From contig NZ_JARXVM010000001.1 of NCBI RefSeq assembly GCF_029892285.1, positions 558,001 through 622,000 of the forward strand: a DNA stretch of 64,000 nucleotides, given 5' to 3'. This stretch comes from Rhizobium sp. SG_E_25_P2 (GTDB lineage: Bacteria; Pseudomonadota; Alphaproteobacteria; Rhizobiales; Rhizobiaceae). How positions within the stretch are numbered: the stretch's first letter is position 1; every line of letters starts with the position of its first letter. The position numbers were made by a program, and so were the translations under genes. Below the pieces are notes generated by a model. The model saw only the letters and a list, made by a program, of their open reading frames with translations, was not told the origin of the DNA and searched no databases. This document shows positions 1 to 8,743 of this stretch, one piece after another.

Positions 1-232
1 CCAATTGCCTGGCGAACCCACAACGCCGATCTTTCGAAGCTGTTCCGCTTTCGAAACCGCGAATGCGAATAACACGTGATGAAATCGACTTTTCTTGCTC
101 CCGCCGAACGGGTCAGGGGCAACAGTCGCGCCGGAAATGCGGCTTCGGTTGTATAGGCATGTACAGCAAAGGCCTTGCATGACGCCCGGCGCCGTTTTAG
201 CCTGCACGCCTGCTAGAACAGGGAGAGCCGCC
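1..232. other. 5' flank with no assignable gene
   Basis: A plus-strand frame is open from base 1 to a TAA at 76-78 and could be the 3' end of a gene outside the window, but the 25 residues resemble nothing I know. The rest is the leader of the SDR gene at 233 and holds a HutC-like operator around 150-165. Confidence 0.4.
150..165 (+). promoter_or_regulatory. Candidate HutC-type GntR operator 1
   Basis: TGTATAGGCATGTACA has TGTA and TACA half-sites. It shares TGTATAGRCAT with the site at 1050-1060. The HutC subfamily of GntR proteins prefers GT-N-TA-N-AC, and a HutC/UTRA regulator is encoded at 3442-4170. The site lies 68 bases before the SDR start, which fits repression of this operon. Inferred from sequence only. 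Confidence 0.5.
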
Positions 233-994
233 ATGTCGCTCAGGCAATTCGATCTCACCGGCCGCAAGGCAATCGTCACCGGCGCAAGCCGAGGCATCGG
301 CCAGGCCATTGCGATCGGCCTCGCCGAGGCGGGCGCCGATGTCGTGGCCACGGCGCGCGACGTCCAGTCCTTGAACGAGACGATTGCAGCGATCGAAGCT
401 GCCGGACGCAAAGCGGTGGCGGTGGCGCTCGACGTTCGCGACACGAACGCCTGCGCTCATGCGGTCGATCGGGCCGTTGAGGCGCTTGATGGCGTTGACA
501 TTCTCGTCAACAATGCCGGCTATGAGGAAATCCGCCCCTCGCTCGATGTCGACGAGGCGCTGTGGGACCGCATCGTCGACACCAATCTGAAGGGCGCCTT
601 CTTCATGGCGCAAGCAGCGGCGCGGCGGATGGACAAGGGTGGGGCGATTGTCAATCTCTGCTCGCTGACTTCCTATGTCGGCGTCCCCACCGCCACCCCA
701 TACGGCTCGTCGAAATCGGGACTGATGGGCATGACGCATGCGCTCGCCGCCGAATGGGCCGGTCTCGGCATCCGGGTCAACGCCATCGCGCCCGGCTATT
801 TCCGCACCGCCATGACTGACGTCTTCTATGAGAACGAGGACTGGGCCGCCTCCATGCTGCAGAAGATCCCGCAACGCCGCTTCGGCGCGATGGAGGATGT
901 GGCGGGCAGCGTCATCTTCCTTGCCAGCGACGCGTCACGCTATGTGACCGGCGTCTGCATTCCGATCGACGGCGGCTATCTCGCCTCCATCTGA
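233..994 (+). CDS. SDR-family NAD(P)-dependent dehydrogenase, candidate DHPS 2-dehydrogenase (HpsO/HpsP type)
   Basis: A 253-residue classical short-chain dehydrogenase. It shows the cofactor motif TGASRGIG, the NNAG motif, and the catalytic Tyr and Lys in YGSSKSG. The ATG at 233 is chosen because GGGAG stands just before it; an upstream ATG at 95 would add a tail that does not look like protein. It is followed by a HisD-like gene and a zinc ADH. This trio is the known arrangement for oxidation of 2,3-dihydroxypropane-1-sulfonate (DHPS), where two 2-dehydrogenases interconvert the enantiomers and HpsN oxidises carbon 1 to sulfolactate. Which of HpsO or HpsP this would be is not decided. Another polyol substrate is possible. 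Confidence 0.65.
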   Translation: MSLRQFDLTGRKAIVTGASRGIGQAIAIGLAEAGADVVATARDVQSLNETIAAIEAAGRKAVAVALDVRDTNACAHAVDRAVEALDGVDILVNNAGYEEIRPSLDVDEALWDRIVDTNLKGAFFMAQAAARRMDKGGAIVNLCSLTSYVGVPTATPYGSSKSGLMGMTHALAAEWAGLGIRVNAIAPGYFRTAMTDVFYENEDWAASMLQKIPQRRFGAMEDVAGSVIFLASDASRYVTGVCIPIDGGYLASI

Positions 995-1049
995 ACACTA
1001 TAAAGGCAGGGCGGAAATTTAGGCATTCCATTGACGTCCTGCCTGGACA

Positions 1050-1060
1050 TGTATAGACAT
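1050..1060 (+). promoter_or_regulatory. Candidate HutC-type GntR operator 2
   Basis: TGTATAGACAT contains GTATAGAC, an exact GT-N-TA-N-AC HutC-class signature. It ends 30 bases before the hpsN start and covers a possible -10 (TATAGA, 1052-1057) with TTGACG at 1031-1036, so binding would block transcription of hpsN and the genes after it. It matches the site at 150-165. Confidence 0.55.
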
Positions 1061-1090
1061 CTTCCCAGATCAGTCTGCAAGGGCATTCCC

Positions 1091-2413
1091 ATGACCAAGG
1101 TTTCCTTTCACGAACTCGCCAGCCTCGACGCCAGCCAACGCGCGGCGCTCCTGCGCCGCTCCGAAGCCGATCTCTCCAGCTTCATGGACAAAGCGCGGCC
1201 GATCATCGAAGCCGTCCGCACGGAAGGCGATGCGGCGCTCGCCCGCTTCGGCCGCGAACTCGATCGCGCCGACATCACCGAAGACCGCCTGAAGGCGACG
1301 GAAGCCGAATTCGACGCAGCCTTCGATCTGGTCGACAAAGAGGTGATCGGAGCGATCCGCTTCGGCATCGACAACATCAGGCGTTTCCACGAAGAGCAGA
1401 AGCCCGAAGCCATGTGGCTCAAGGAAATGCGCCCCGGCGCATTCGCCGGCGACCGCTTCACGCCGATCAAGTCGGTGGCGCTCTATATTCCGCGCGGCAA
1501 GGGCGCGTTTCCCTCGGTGACCATGATGACCGCCGTGCCGGCGGTGGTGGCTGGTGTGCCGGACCTGGCGATCTTCACCCCGCCCTCGCCCGACGGCTCC
1601 GTGGATGCGGCGACGCTGATCGCGGCGCGGCTCGCAGGCGTCGAAACCGTCTATAAATGCGGCGGCGCCCAGGCCGTGGCCGCAGCCGCCTATGGCACGG
1701 AAACCATCAAGCCGGCGCTGAAGATCGTCGGCCCCGGCAGCCCCTGGGTGGTGGCCGCCAAGCGTCTGCTCTCGGGCGTCATCGATCCCGGCCTGCCGGC
1801 CGGCCCTTCCGAAGCGGTGATCTTCGCCGACGACACCGTGCATGGCGGTCTCGCAGCGCTCGACCTGCTGGTTGAGGCCGAACATGGCCCTGACTCCTCG
1901 GCCTATCTCGTCACTCATTCGCGCCGGGTGGCGGAGGAAGCTCTGGCGGCGCTGCCCGAACACTGGGCGCGCATGACCGAACAGCGGGTGGCCTTCTCCT
2001 CCGCCGTGCTCGGCGGCGCCTATGGCGGCATCGTGCTGACGCCGTCGATCGAAGAGAGCTATCGCTTCGTCAATGATTACGCGCCGGAACATCTGGAAAT
2101 CCTGTCGACCGATCCCTTCGCCCATCTCGGTAAGATCACCGAGGCGGCGGAAATCCTGATGGGACCGCATACGCCTGTATCCATCGGCAATTTCGGCCTC
2201 GGCCCCAACGCCGTGCTGCCGACCAGCCGCTGGGCGCGCACCTATGGGCCGCTGTCGGTCACCGACTTCGTCAAGCGCTCGTCAATCGGCTATGTCACCG
2301 CCTCCGCCTATCCGGAATTTGCCCATAATGCCCGGGTGCTGGCGCGCTACGAAGGCTTCTCCTCGCATGAGCTCGCGGTGTCGTCTGTCCGCGACGCCTA
2401 TTTGCCAAAGTGA
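1091..2413 (+). CDS. hpsN: Histidinol-dehydrogenase-family sulfopropanediol 3-dehydrogenase (HpsN-like)
   Basis: A 440-residue member of the HisD family. The catalytic Glu-His pair is kept (YAPEHL, about residues 331-336). Residues that define true histidinol dehydrogenase are changed: the zinc-site Gln of QAEHG is Glu262, the aspartate of GDYASG is Asn367, and the substrate-contact His of TNHVLPT is Ala374; His426 remains. With no other his gene nearby and dehydrogenase partners on both sides, it is better read as HpsN, which oxidises DHPS to 3-sulfolactate using two NAD+. The ATG at 1091 is preceded by AAGGG. No sulfolactate lyase or sulfite exporter is in the window, so the end of the pathway is not shown here. 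Confidence 0.72.
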   Translation: MTKVSFHELASLDASQRAALLRRSEADLSSFMDKARPIIEAVRTEGDAALARFGRELDRADITEDRLKATEAEFDAAFDLVDKEVIGAIRFGIDNIRRFHEEQKPEAMWLKEMRPGAFAGDRFTPIKSVALYIPRGKGAFPSVTMMTAVPAVVAGVPDLAIFTPPSPDGSVDAATLIAARLAGVETVYKCGGAQAVAAAAYGTETIKPALKIVGPGSPWVVAAKRLLSGVIDPGLPAGPSEAVIFADDTVHGGLAALDLLVEAEHGPDSSAYLVTHSRRVAEEALAALPEHWARMTEQRVAFSSAVLGGAYGGIVLTPSIEESYRFVNDYAPEHLEILSTDPFAHLGKITEAAEILMGPHTPVSIGNFGLGPNAVLPTSRWARTYGPLSVTDFVKRSSIGYVTASAYPEFAHNARVLARYEGFSSHELAVSSVRDAYLPK

Positions 2414-2420
2414 GGCCGGC

Positions 2421-3449
2421 ATGAAGGCGGTCAGGCTCTACAAAGCGGGCGACCTGCGCGTCGAGGACATCCCGGCGCCGGGGCCGCTCGCTTCTGGCTC
2501 GGTGCGGATCGCTGTAAAGGCCGCAGGCATCTGCGGCTCCGACCTTCACAATTATCGCACCGGCCAGTGGATCAGCCGGTCGCCCTCGGTGGCGGGCCAT
2601 GAATTTGCGGGCGTGATCACCGAAATCGCCGCTGATGTCGTGGGTCTCAGAGTCGGCGATCTCGTCGCCGCCGACAGCCGTTATTGGTGCGGCGACTGCG
2701 CCGCCTGCCGCTCCGGCCGCCGCAATGTCTGCGAAAAGCTCGGCTTTGTCGGGGAGGTCTGCGATGGCGGCTTCGCCTGGGAATGCGTGCTGCCAGCCCG
2801 GCTGGTGACGCCCTGCCCTTCCGGTCTCGCCCCCGAGATCGCCGCCATGGCCGAACCGCTGGCGGTGGCGCTGCATGCGGTCAAGCGGCTGCGTCCGCCC
2901 GCCGGCGAGCCGGTGCTGGTCGCCGGCTGCGGCCCGATCGGCGGATTGGCGGCGTTGCTGCTCTCCCGGCTGCATGACGGGCCGATCCTGATCGCCGAGC
3001 GCAACGCGGCCCGGGCCGCGCTGGTCGGTGATGTCGCCGGCGCCCGCAGCGTCGATCTCGACGCCGCATCGATCGAGGCGGCGCTCAACGGACGGCCCCT
3101 GCGCTATGCGCTCGACGCCACCGGCAGCATTGGCGCGCTCGACGCGCTGATCAACCTGCTCTCCGGCGGAGGGGCGCTGGCTCTTGTCGGCATTTCCCAC
3201 GGCAAGTTGGACCTCGACCCCAACCTGCTGGTGGAACGCGAGATCGCGCTGATCGGCTGCCATGCTTTCGAAGACGAAATGCCGGAGGCCGTGGCGATGA
3301 TGCCCGATCTCGCCAGCGCACTCGGCCCGTTGATCGAAACCCGGATTTCACTGGACGACACGCCCGCCGCCTATCAGCGGCTGCTGGAAGGCAAGGCGAC
3401 CGGGCTCAAGACCATCATCATCCCGGACCTGGGAGGCGATCATGGCTAA
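2421..3449 (+). CDS. Zinc-dependent medium-chain alcohol dehydrogenase, candidate DHPS 2-dehydrogenase
   Basis: A 342-residue MDR-family dehydrogenase. It has the GHEFAG segment (catalytic zinc), the four-cysteine structural zinc loop in CGDCAACRSGRRNVC, and a Rossmann segment GCGPIGGLAA near residue 170. The start at 2421 lies 8 bases after the hpsN stop, with GAGG between them. Its 3' end overlaps the regulator gene by 8 bases, so the two are translationally linked. In DHPS clusters a zinc ADH of this kind oxidises the 2-hydroxyl group. A sorbitol or threonine dehydrogenase-like role is the general alternative. Confidence 0.68.
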   Translation: MKAVRLYKAGDLRVEDIPAPGPLASGSVRIAVKAAGICGSDLHNYRTGQWISRSPSVAGHEFAGVITEIAADVVGLRVGDLVAADSRYWCGDCAACRSGRRNVCEKLGFVGEVCDGGFAWECVLPARLVTPCPSGLAPEIAAMAEPLAVALHAVKRLRPPAGEPVLVAGCGPIGGLAALLLSRLHDGPILIAERNAARAALVGDVAGARSVDLDAASIEAALNGRPLRYALDATGSIGALDALINLLSGGGALALVGISHGKLDLDPNLLVEREIALIGCHAFEDEMPEAVAMMPDLASALGPLIETRISLDDTPAAYQRLLEGKATGLKTIIIPDLGGDHG

Positions 3450-4170
3450 CCTGCCTGAAACGGCCGGACCGCTCTACGAGAAGGTCAAGGACTATATTCT
3501 CGACCATATCGGCAGCGGCGCCTGGGGCAAGGATCAGCGCGTGCCGTCCGAGCATGAACTGGTGTCGATGCTCGGCGTGTCGCGCATGACCGTGCACAGG
3601 GCGCTGCGCGAACTGACCAGTGACGGCCATCTCATCCGCATTCAGGGCGTCGGCACTTTCGTCGCGCCGCCGAAACCCTATTCGACACTGATCGAGATCG
3701 TCGATATCGCCAGCGAGATCCGCGCCCGGGGCGCGCGCTACCGCGCCGACATCATCCTGCTCGAAAGCCTGCAACCGAGCCAGGAATTACTGGCCGCCTT
3801 CGATTTCGCCACGCGCAAACCCGTCGGTCATTCGATGATCCTGCATCATGAAAACGACATGCCCGTGATGATCGAGGAGCGCTTCGTCAATTCCGATCTC
3901 GCCCCCGACTATGACAAGCAGGATTTCTCAGCGGTCACCACTTATGACTTTCTGCAGAAGAGCACGCCGCTCACCGAAGTGGAGCAGGTGATCGCCGCCA
4001 TCACCGCCGACGAGGACACCGCCCGCATGCTGGCCTTAGAGGCCGGCGCGCCCTGCCTGTTGTTGCATCGTCGCACCTGGACGGGCTCGACGGTCGCCAC
4101 CGTCAACCGCTTCACTTATAGCAGCCGCTATACGCTCGGCAGCCGCTACGCGCCCAGCGCGTTCCGATAA
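3442..4170 (+). CDS. GntR-family transcriptional regulator, HutC/UTRA subfamily
   Basis: A 242-residue repressor-type protein. The N-terminal winged helix (about residues 8-75) includes VPSEHELVSMLGVSRMTVHR and the wing GVGTFV, and the C-terminal UTRA ligand domain carries the EERFVN segment. It overlaps the ADH gene by 8 bases (ATGGCTAA) and so belongs to the same transcript. Two matches to the HutC recognition pattern lie before the SDR and hpsN genes, which points to local autoregulated control by a pathway intermediate. Confidence 0.85.
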   Translation: MANLPETAGPLYEKVKDYILDHIGSGAWGKDQRVPSEHELVSMLGVSRMTVHRALRELTSDGHLIRIQGVGTFVAPPKPYSTLIEIVDIASEIRARGARYRADIILLESLQPSQELLAAFDFATRKPVGHSMILHHENDMPVMIEERFVNSDLAPDYDKQDFSAVTTYDFLQKSTPLTEVEQVIAAITADEDTARMLALEAGAPCLLLHRRTWTGSTVATVNRFTYSSRYTLGSRYAPSAFR

Positions 4171-4208
4171 GCCGTCGTCATCCCAAACCATCTTTGAAGG
4201 AGCGGTTC

Positions 4209-5501
4209 ATGTCCGAAACGCCGAAAAGCCGCACCGCAGAAATCCGTGCGCTGGCCCGCAGCGACGAGCCGCGCGCCCTTGCGCAACTGACGGCGCTCCT
4301 GTCCGAACTGTTTGCTATTTCGCCCGAAAATCTCGCGATCAATCACGACCAGTACAGCCTCAATTCGCTGAACGGCTTCTTCGAGGCGGATGGCCAGGCC
4401 TATTTCTTCAAGTTCCATCAGGAAGAGGGCGAGGAGGCGATGACCGGCGAATATTATCGCGCCGACATTCTCGCCCGCGCCGGATTGCCGGTCGATCAAC
4501 CTGTCATGATGTCGGTTCTGCCGGGCGAGCAGATTCTTGTCTATCGCAGACGCGCCGATCCGCGCTTTTCCGACGTGCTGCGCGGTCTGGATCTTTCGTC
4601 CGACGCCAACGCCGAAATCGAGGCAGTCGCCGCTGAAGCCGAGTTGAACGACCGACTGCTGGCCGTCTATCGCGAGACATTGCATCCGATCACGCCCGAT
4701 CAGGCCCGAGCGGAGCCGATCAACCGGCTGTTCTTCGAGCGGATGATCGTGCCCGCCACGCGACAGGCGCCCGGCGGACGCTATCGCGACTTCTATATCG
4801 ACCAGACATTCCGCTTTCCGAACCTCGCTCTCGACTGGGAGGCTTTTTCGAATGCGCAGGTGACGGTGAACGGCCAGGCCTATCGCGACACGTTCGTCGA
4901 GCTTTTCACCCGCGCCACGGAAAAGCTGAACCCAATCCATCTCGCTGGAGGCGGCGGCGTGGTCGCCCATGGCGACGCCCACAACGCCAATGTATGGTAT
5001 GTGCGACGGGCGGATGGCGGCGCCAGCCTATCCTTCTTCGACCCCGCTTTCGCCGGCGAGCATGTGCCGGCGCTACTCGCCGAAGCCAAGGCGACATTCC
5101 ACAACATCTTCGCCCACCCTTTCTGGCTCTATGATCCGGCGGACGCCGCTCAGCGTTTTTCCGCGAGCGCCACCTATCGCGATGGCGTGCTCTCCTTGGA
5201 GACGGACTGGGATCTCAGCCCTGTCAGACAGGCGCTTCTCGAGATCAAGGCCGACAGGCTCTGGCGGCCGCTTCTCGGACTGCTCAAAAGCCGGGGAATG
5301 CTTCCGGACGGCTGGCGCGAGACGCTGAAACTGGCGCTGTTCCTCTGCCCGACATTGGTGATGAATCTCCGCGCCGGCGCCGGTTCGCATAGTGAGATTT
5401 CCTCAGCCATCGCCTTTTCGGTGGCGATGCAGATGGGGTCGGAGCCTCTGGGTGAAGGCGACCGGATGAGCCGTTTTCTGGATGCGGTGACGCCCAGCTG
5501 A
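4209..5501 (+). CDS. Kinase-fold (APH-like) protein of unknown substrate
   Basis: A 430-residue protein with the outline of the aminoglycoside-phosphotransferase/protein-kinase-like fold: a candidate ATP-site lysine in YFFKFHQ (about residue 68), the catalytic loop HGDAHNANVW (about 254-263), and a metal-binding segment FFDPAFAG (about 276-283). The last differs from the usual DFG-like form. The ATG at 4209 follows GAAGGAG. It comes 38 bases after the GntR gene in the same direction and is probably cotranscribed. I know of no kinase step in DHPS oxidation, so its role is open; a small metabolite kinase or a resistance-like phosphotransferase are both possible. Confidence 0.6.
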   Translation: MSETPKSRTAEIRALARSDEPRALAQLTALLSELFAISPENLAINHDQYSLNSLNGFFEADGQAYFFKFHQEEGEEAMTGEYYRADILARAGLPVDQPVMMSVLPGEQILVYRRRADPRFSDVLRGLDLSSDANAEIEAVAAEAELNDRLLAVYRETLHPITPDQARAEPINRLFFERMIVPATRQAPGGRYRDFYIDQTFRFPNLALDWEAFSNAQVTVNGQAYRDTFVELFTRATEKLNPIHLAGGGGVVAHGDAHNANVWYVRRADGGASLSFFDPAFAGEHVPALLAEAKATFHNIFAHPFWLYDPADAAQRFSASATYRDGVLSLETDWDLSPVRQALLEIKADRLWRPLLGLLKSRGMLPDGWRETLKLALFLCPTLVMNLRAGAGSHSEISSAIAFSVAMQMGSEPLGEGDRMSRFLDAVTPS

Positions 5502-5529
5502 AGCGATCAGTCGGCGTGCCGGCTTCAGC
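5497..5529. other. Hairpin across two convergent stop codons
   Basis: GCTGAAGC (5497-5504) and GCTTCAGC (5522-5529) form a perfect 8-bp stem. It includes the stop codons of both the kinase-fold gene and the PilZ gene. Neither side has a clear T-tract, so a terminator role is only possible. Confidence 0.3.
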
Positions 5530-5797
5530 CGTCGTCGAAACTGACGCCGATTTCCGTGAGCTTGCGCCAGCGCACGGTACAGGGCCGCATCGTCCCATCC
5601 TGGAACTGAAGATCGAAAACATCAGGGGCGAGCAACGCCTGTTCCAGCGCGATCTTGGCGCCGGTGGCCGACAGGTTGCGGATTGTGCAATCAATGGTCG
5701 AGCCGCCATGATGAAACACGATCCGCCCGGCTTTGAGCGCCCTGAGCCTCGGCGCTCGCCGCTTATTCTCGCCCTGCTCTTGGTCCGCCGCCATCAT
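5525..5797 (-). CDS. PilZ-domain protein (putative c-di-GMP receptor)
   Basis: A short single-domain PilZ protein of about 90 residues. The N-terminal basic stretch KRRAPRLRALKAG supplies an RxxxR-like c-di-GMP motif, and IRNLSATGAKI supplies the (D/N)xSxxG motif. The gene is monocistronic and converges on the kinase-fold gene. The start is one of the adjacent codons GTG 5800, ATG 5797 or ATG 5794; GCGAGG lies just before them. An ATG at 5857 would add a tail with no family match. The target process cannot be read from the context. Confidence 0.75.
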   Translation of the reverse strand: MMAADQEQGENKRRAPRLRALKAGRIVFHHGGSTIDCTIRNLSATGAKIALEQALLAPDVFDLQFQDGTMRPCTVRWRKLTEIGVSFDDG

Positions 5798-6042
5798 CAC
5801 CCTCGCCGCGCACAGGCGCATATGACTGCCCTCAGTCGACACTATACGGCCAGACATTTAAGGTAACTTGAGGGACTTTGCGCCGATTTGCTCGTTCGGC
5901 ACCCTGAACGGCATTGAGACGATGAAAGGCCGCGCTCCAGCGCCGGGTTTTACCAGGGATCATTGATATTGCCGCTTTGTCGGCTGCAACGCCCTTGGGC
6001 CCATGCCGCCAGGCTATCGACGCCCGATGTCCTTGGAGGCGT

Positions 6043-7443
6043 TCACGCCATGTGCATGGCGCGGCCGAGCGCCGCGAAACTGGCTTCTTGCACGGCTTCT
6101 CCGAGACTGGGATGTGCATGAACTGCGCCCGCGATATCCTGAAGCCGGCAGCCCATTTCCAAGGCCAGCCCAAAGGACGCCGCGAGTTCGGAGACGCCAG
6201 CGCCAACCGCCTGAATGCCCAGGATGACGTCATTATCCGAACGGGCCACGATACGGACAAAGCCGTCATCTCGGCCGATCGTCATGGCCCGGCCATTGGC
6301 GCGGAATGGAAACAGCCCGACCTTGGCGTCTATCGCCGATGCGCGCGCCTCGTCCGGCGACAGGCCGACGCTGACGATCTCCGGATCCGTAAAGCAGATC
6401 GCCGGGATTGCCCGCTTGTCCCAATTGCGGTTCAGCCCGGCAACGATTTCAGCCACCATCTCGCCCTGGGCCATGGCGCGATGGGCGAGCATCGGCTCGC
6501 CGGTGATGTCGCCGATCGCGTAGACCCCGCGCATCGACGTTCTACAGCGGTCGTCGATCTGCACATAGGGACCGTTCATCGCGAGCCCGAGATCCGCGAC
6601 GCCCCAACCAGACAGCGCGGGCTTGCGGCCGACCGCGACCAGGATTTTCTCGGCTTCAATCAGCCGCTGCTCTCCGGTTCGGTGTTCGACGATCAGGCCA
6701 CATCCGTTTTCAGCGCGACCTTTGGCGTGCGTTTCGATGAGCGCGTCGACCCCCAACTGTTTGAGGCGCGCCGAAACGGGCTTCGTCAAGTCTTCGTCGT
6801 AATGCGGCAAGATGCGGGATGCCGCCTCTATGAGCGTTATCGTCGCGCCGAGCTTGGCGTATAGGCAGCCAATTTCGAGGCCGATATAGCCGGCGCCGAC
6901 AATCGCCATGCTTCGAGGTATTTCGGTCAGGGCGAGCGCCTCGGCGGACGACAGCACATCGCCGCCAAACGGGAGGAATGGAAGCTCGATCGGCGTCGCG
7001 CCGCTGGCGATCAGCAAAGTCTCGGCTGTTATGACTTGGCGTTGGGCGCCGTTGCCGACCGCGACGGTTTTCCCGTCGATGACATCAGCCTGACCGGCGA
7101 TGACCTTGACGCCCGCCTTCTTCAGAAGCGCGCCGACGCCGCCGGTCAGGCGTCTGACGATCCCATCCTTCCAGGCGATCGTCTGGCTGAAATCGATGGA
7201 CGCGCCCAGCCCCCGTACGCCCGTATTGGACGTGCCGGACGCGGCGCGCGACACGGCGTAAAATTCGTCGGCCGCGTGGATCAGGGCTTTGGAAGGGATG
7301 CAGCCGACATTCAGGCAGGCGCCGCCAAGCGCATCCTTCTCCACCAGGACCGTATCGACGCCGAGTTGGCCGGCGCGGATCGCGGCGACATATCCGCCCG
7401 GTCCGCCGCCGATGATCAAGAGCTTTGCCTGGAGATCGGCCAT
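6043..7443 (-). CDS. lpdA: Dihydrolipoyl dehydrogenase, E3 of the branched-chain 2-oxoacid dehydrogenase complex
   Basis: A 466-residue flavoprotein disulfide reductase. It has the FAD site GGGPGGYVAAIRAG near the N-terminus, the redox-active disulfide in GGACLNVGCIPSKA, a second dinucleotide site (VGAGYIGLEIG), and the C-terminal His-Glu active-site segment HAHPSLGEAVQE. It reoxidises the lipoyl groups of E2 with NAD+. It is the last gene of the valine operon, one base after the E2 gene, so it is probably the dedicated E3 of this complex and not the one serving pyruvate or 2-oxoglutarate dehydrogenase. Confidence 0.93.
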   Translation of the reverse strand: MADLQAKLLIIGGGPGGYVAAIRAGQLGVDTVLVEKDALGGACLNVGCIPSKALIHAADEFYAVSRAASGTSNTGVRGLGASIDFSQTIAWKDGIVRRLTGGVGALLKKAGVKVIAGQADVIDGKTVAVGNGAQRQVITAETLLIASGATPIELPFLPFGGDVLSSAEALALTEIPRSMAIVGAGYIGLEIGCLYAKLGATITLIEAASRILPHYDEDLTKPVSARLKQLGVDALIETHAKGRAENGCGLIVEHRTGEQRLIEAEKILVAVGRKPALSGWGVADLGLAMNGPYVQIDDRCRTSMRGVYAIGDITGEPMLAHRAMAQGEMVAEIVAGLNRNWDKRAIPAICFTDPEIVSVGLSPDEARASAIDAKVGLFPFRANGRAMTIGRDDGFVRIVARSDNDVILGIQAVGAGVSELAASFGLALEMGCRLQDIAGAVHAHPSLGEAVQEASFAALGRAMHMA

Positions 7444-7444
7444 C

Positions 7445-8743
7445 TCAACTCTCCATGAAAATGAGTGTCGGCGTTTCGATCAGGGTCTTGAGGCGTTTGA
7501 CGAAGACGGCGGCGTCCCAGCCATCGATCACGCGATGGTCGAAACTCGACGACAGATTCATCATCTTGCGCGGAATGAAGGCCGAGCTGTTCCATTTCGG
7601 CCTGATGTCCATGCGGTTGACGCCGACGATCGCCACTTCGGGTCGATTGATAATCGGCGTGGTGGCGATTGCGCCGAGCGGGCCGAGAGACGATATCGAG
7701 ATTGTCGATCCGGTCAGTTGCTCTCGGGTTGCATCGCCATTTCGCGCCGCCTCGGCCACATGTCCGAGTTCTTCAGCTGTTTGCCAGAGCGTGCGGCGCT
7801 CGCAATGCCTGACGACCGGAACCATCAGACCGGCTTTCGTTTGCGTCGCAATCCCGATATGGACTGCGGAATATTGCCGGATCACCTCCGCGTCGTCGTC
7901 GAAATGCGCGTTCATCCCAGGTTGCTCCCGGACCGCCCTGACGATGGCCGCCATCAGGAAAGGCAGAAGCGTCAGTTTCGACTGTCCATCCCGGCGCTCG
8001 ACATTGAGGCTTTCCCGCAGTTCTTCGAGGACGGTGACATCGATCTCCTCGACGATGGTGATATGGGGAATGCGTCTTTTCGCCTCCGCCATACGCTCGG
8101 CGATCTTGCGTCGAAGGCCGACGACCTTGACCTCGCGCACCGTATCGGTCGTGCCGGGACGGGAGATTTGACGAGCGCCGGCCAAATGGGCGTCGAGATC
8201 TTCATGCGTGACGCGTCCGCCGGGTCCGGAGCCTTGCACATAGACCAGTTCGACACCGGCATTCTTTGCCCGCAACCTGACGGCGGGCGACGCGAGCGGG
8301 GTTTCGCCTCGGCCTTGGCGGTCGACCGAACCCATATGCCTTGCGGGCAAGGCATGCGGAGAGCGTTCTTGCGCCGTCCCTATCTGCGACGCGGCGACCA
8401 TCGGTTCAGACGATGCTTCCGGCGGGCGCGACGGGTCGGCGTCCGTTTCCAGTTCGGGCGTCCCATTCGATGGCGACGCCGCCAGCTGAACACTGCCTTG
8501 ATCATCGACCGCAAGACGCGCCAACGGCCCGCCCACCGCCAACAGCTCACCGATTTCGCCGCCGAGCCAAACGACCGTCCCGGTCACAGGCGCGGGAATT
8601 TCCACGGTGGCCTTGTCCGTCATCACCGCCGCCAGGATGTCATCCTCGCGCACACGATCACCGATCCGAACATGCCATTCGACGAGTTCGGCCTCGGCGA
8701 CGCCTTCACCGACATCCGGGAGCTTGATGGTCAATTCCGTCAT
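7445..8743 (-). CDS. bkdB: Branched-chain 2-oxoacid dehydrogenase E2, dihydrolipoyl acyltransferase
   Basis: A 432-residue E2 chain. One lipoyl domain (about residues 3-78) holds the lipoylation lysine in TDKATVEI. A proline- and serine-rich linker follows, then a subunit-binding domain (about 142-180, RLRAKNAG to GRVTHEDL) and a catalytic acyltransferase domain ending in the HxxxDG-type motif DHRVIDGWDAA. It moves the acyl group from E1 to CoA, giving isobutyryl-CoA from 2-ketoisovalerate. It directly abuts the E1beta and E3 genes. The N-terminus matches the typical start of this family (MTELTIKLPDVGEGVAEAEL). Confidence 0.93.
   Translation of the reverse strand: MTELTIKLPDVGEGVAEAELVEWHVRIGDRVREDDILAAVMTDKATVEIPAPVTGTVVWLGGEIGELLAVGGPLARLAVDDQGSVQLAASPSNGTPELETDADPSRPPEASSEPMVAASQIGTAQERSPHALPARHMGSVDRQGRGETPLASPAVRLRAKNAGVELVYVQGSGPGGRVTHEDLDAHLAGARQISRPGTTDTVREVKVVGLRRKIAERMAEAKRRIPHITIVEEIDVTVLEELRESLNVERRDGQSKLTLLPFLMAAIVRAVREQPGMNAHFDDDAEVIRQYSAVHIGIATQTKAGLMVPVVRHCERRTLWQTAEELGHVAEAARNGDATREQLTGSTISISSLGPLGAIATTPIINRPEVAIVGVNRMDIRPKWNSSAFIPRKMMNLSSSFDHRVIDGWDAAVFVKRLKTLIETPTLIFMES

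Noticed and set aside
1091-2413. Annotation as histidinol dehydrogenase (hisD)
   Set aside because: Key zinc and substrate residues are replaced and the neighbours are DHPS-type dehydrogenases with a catabolic regulator.
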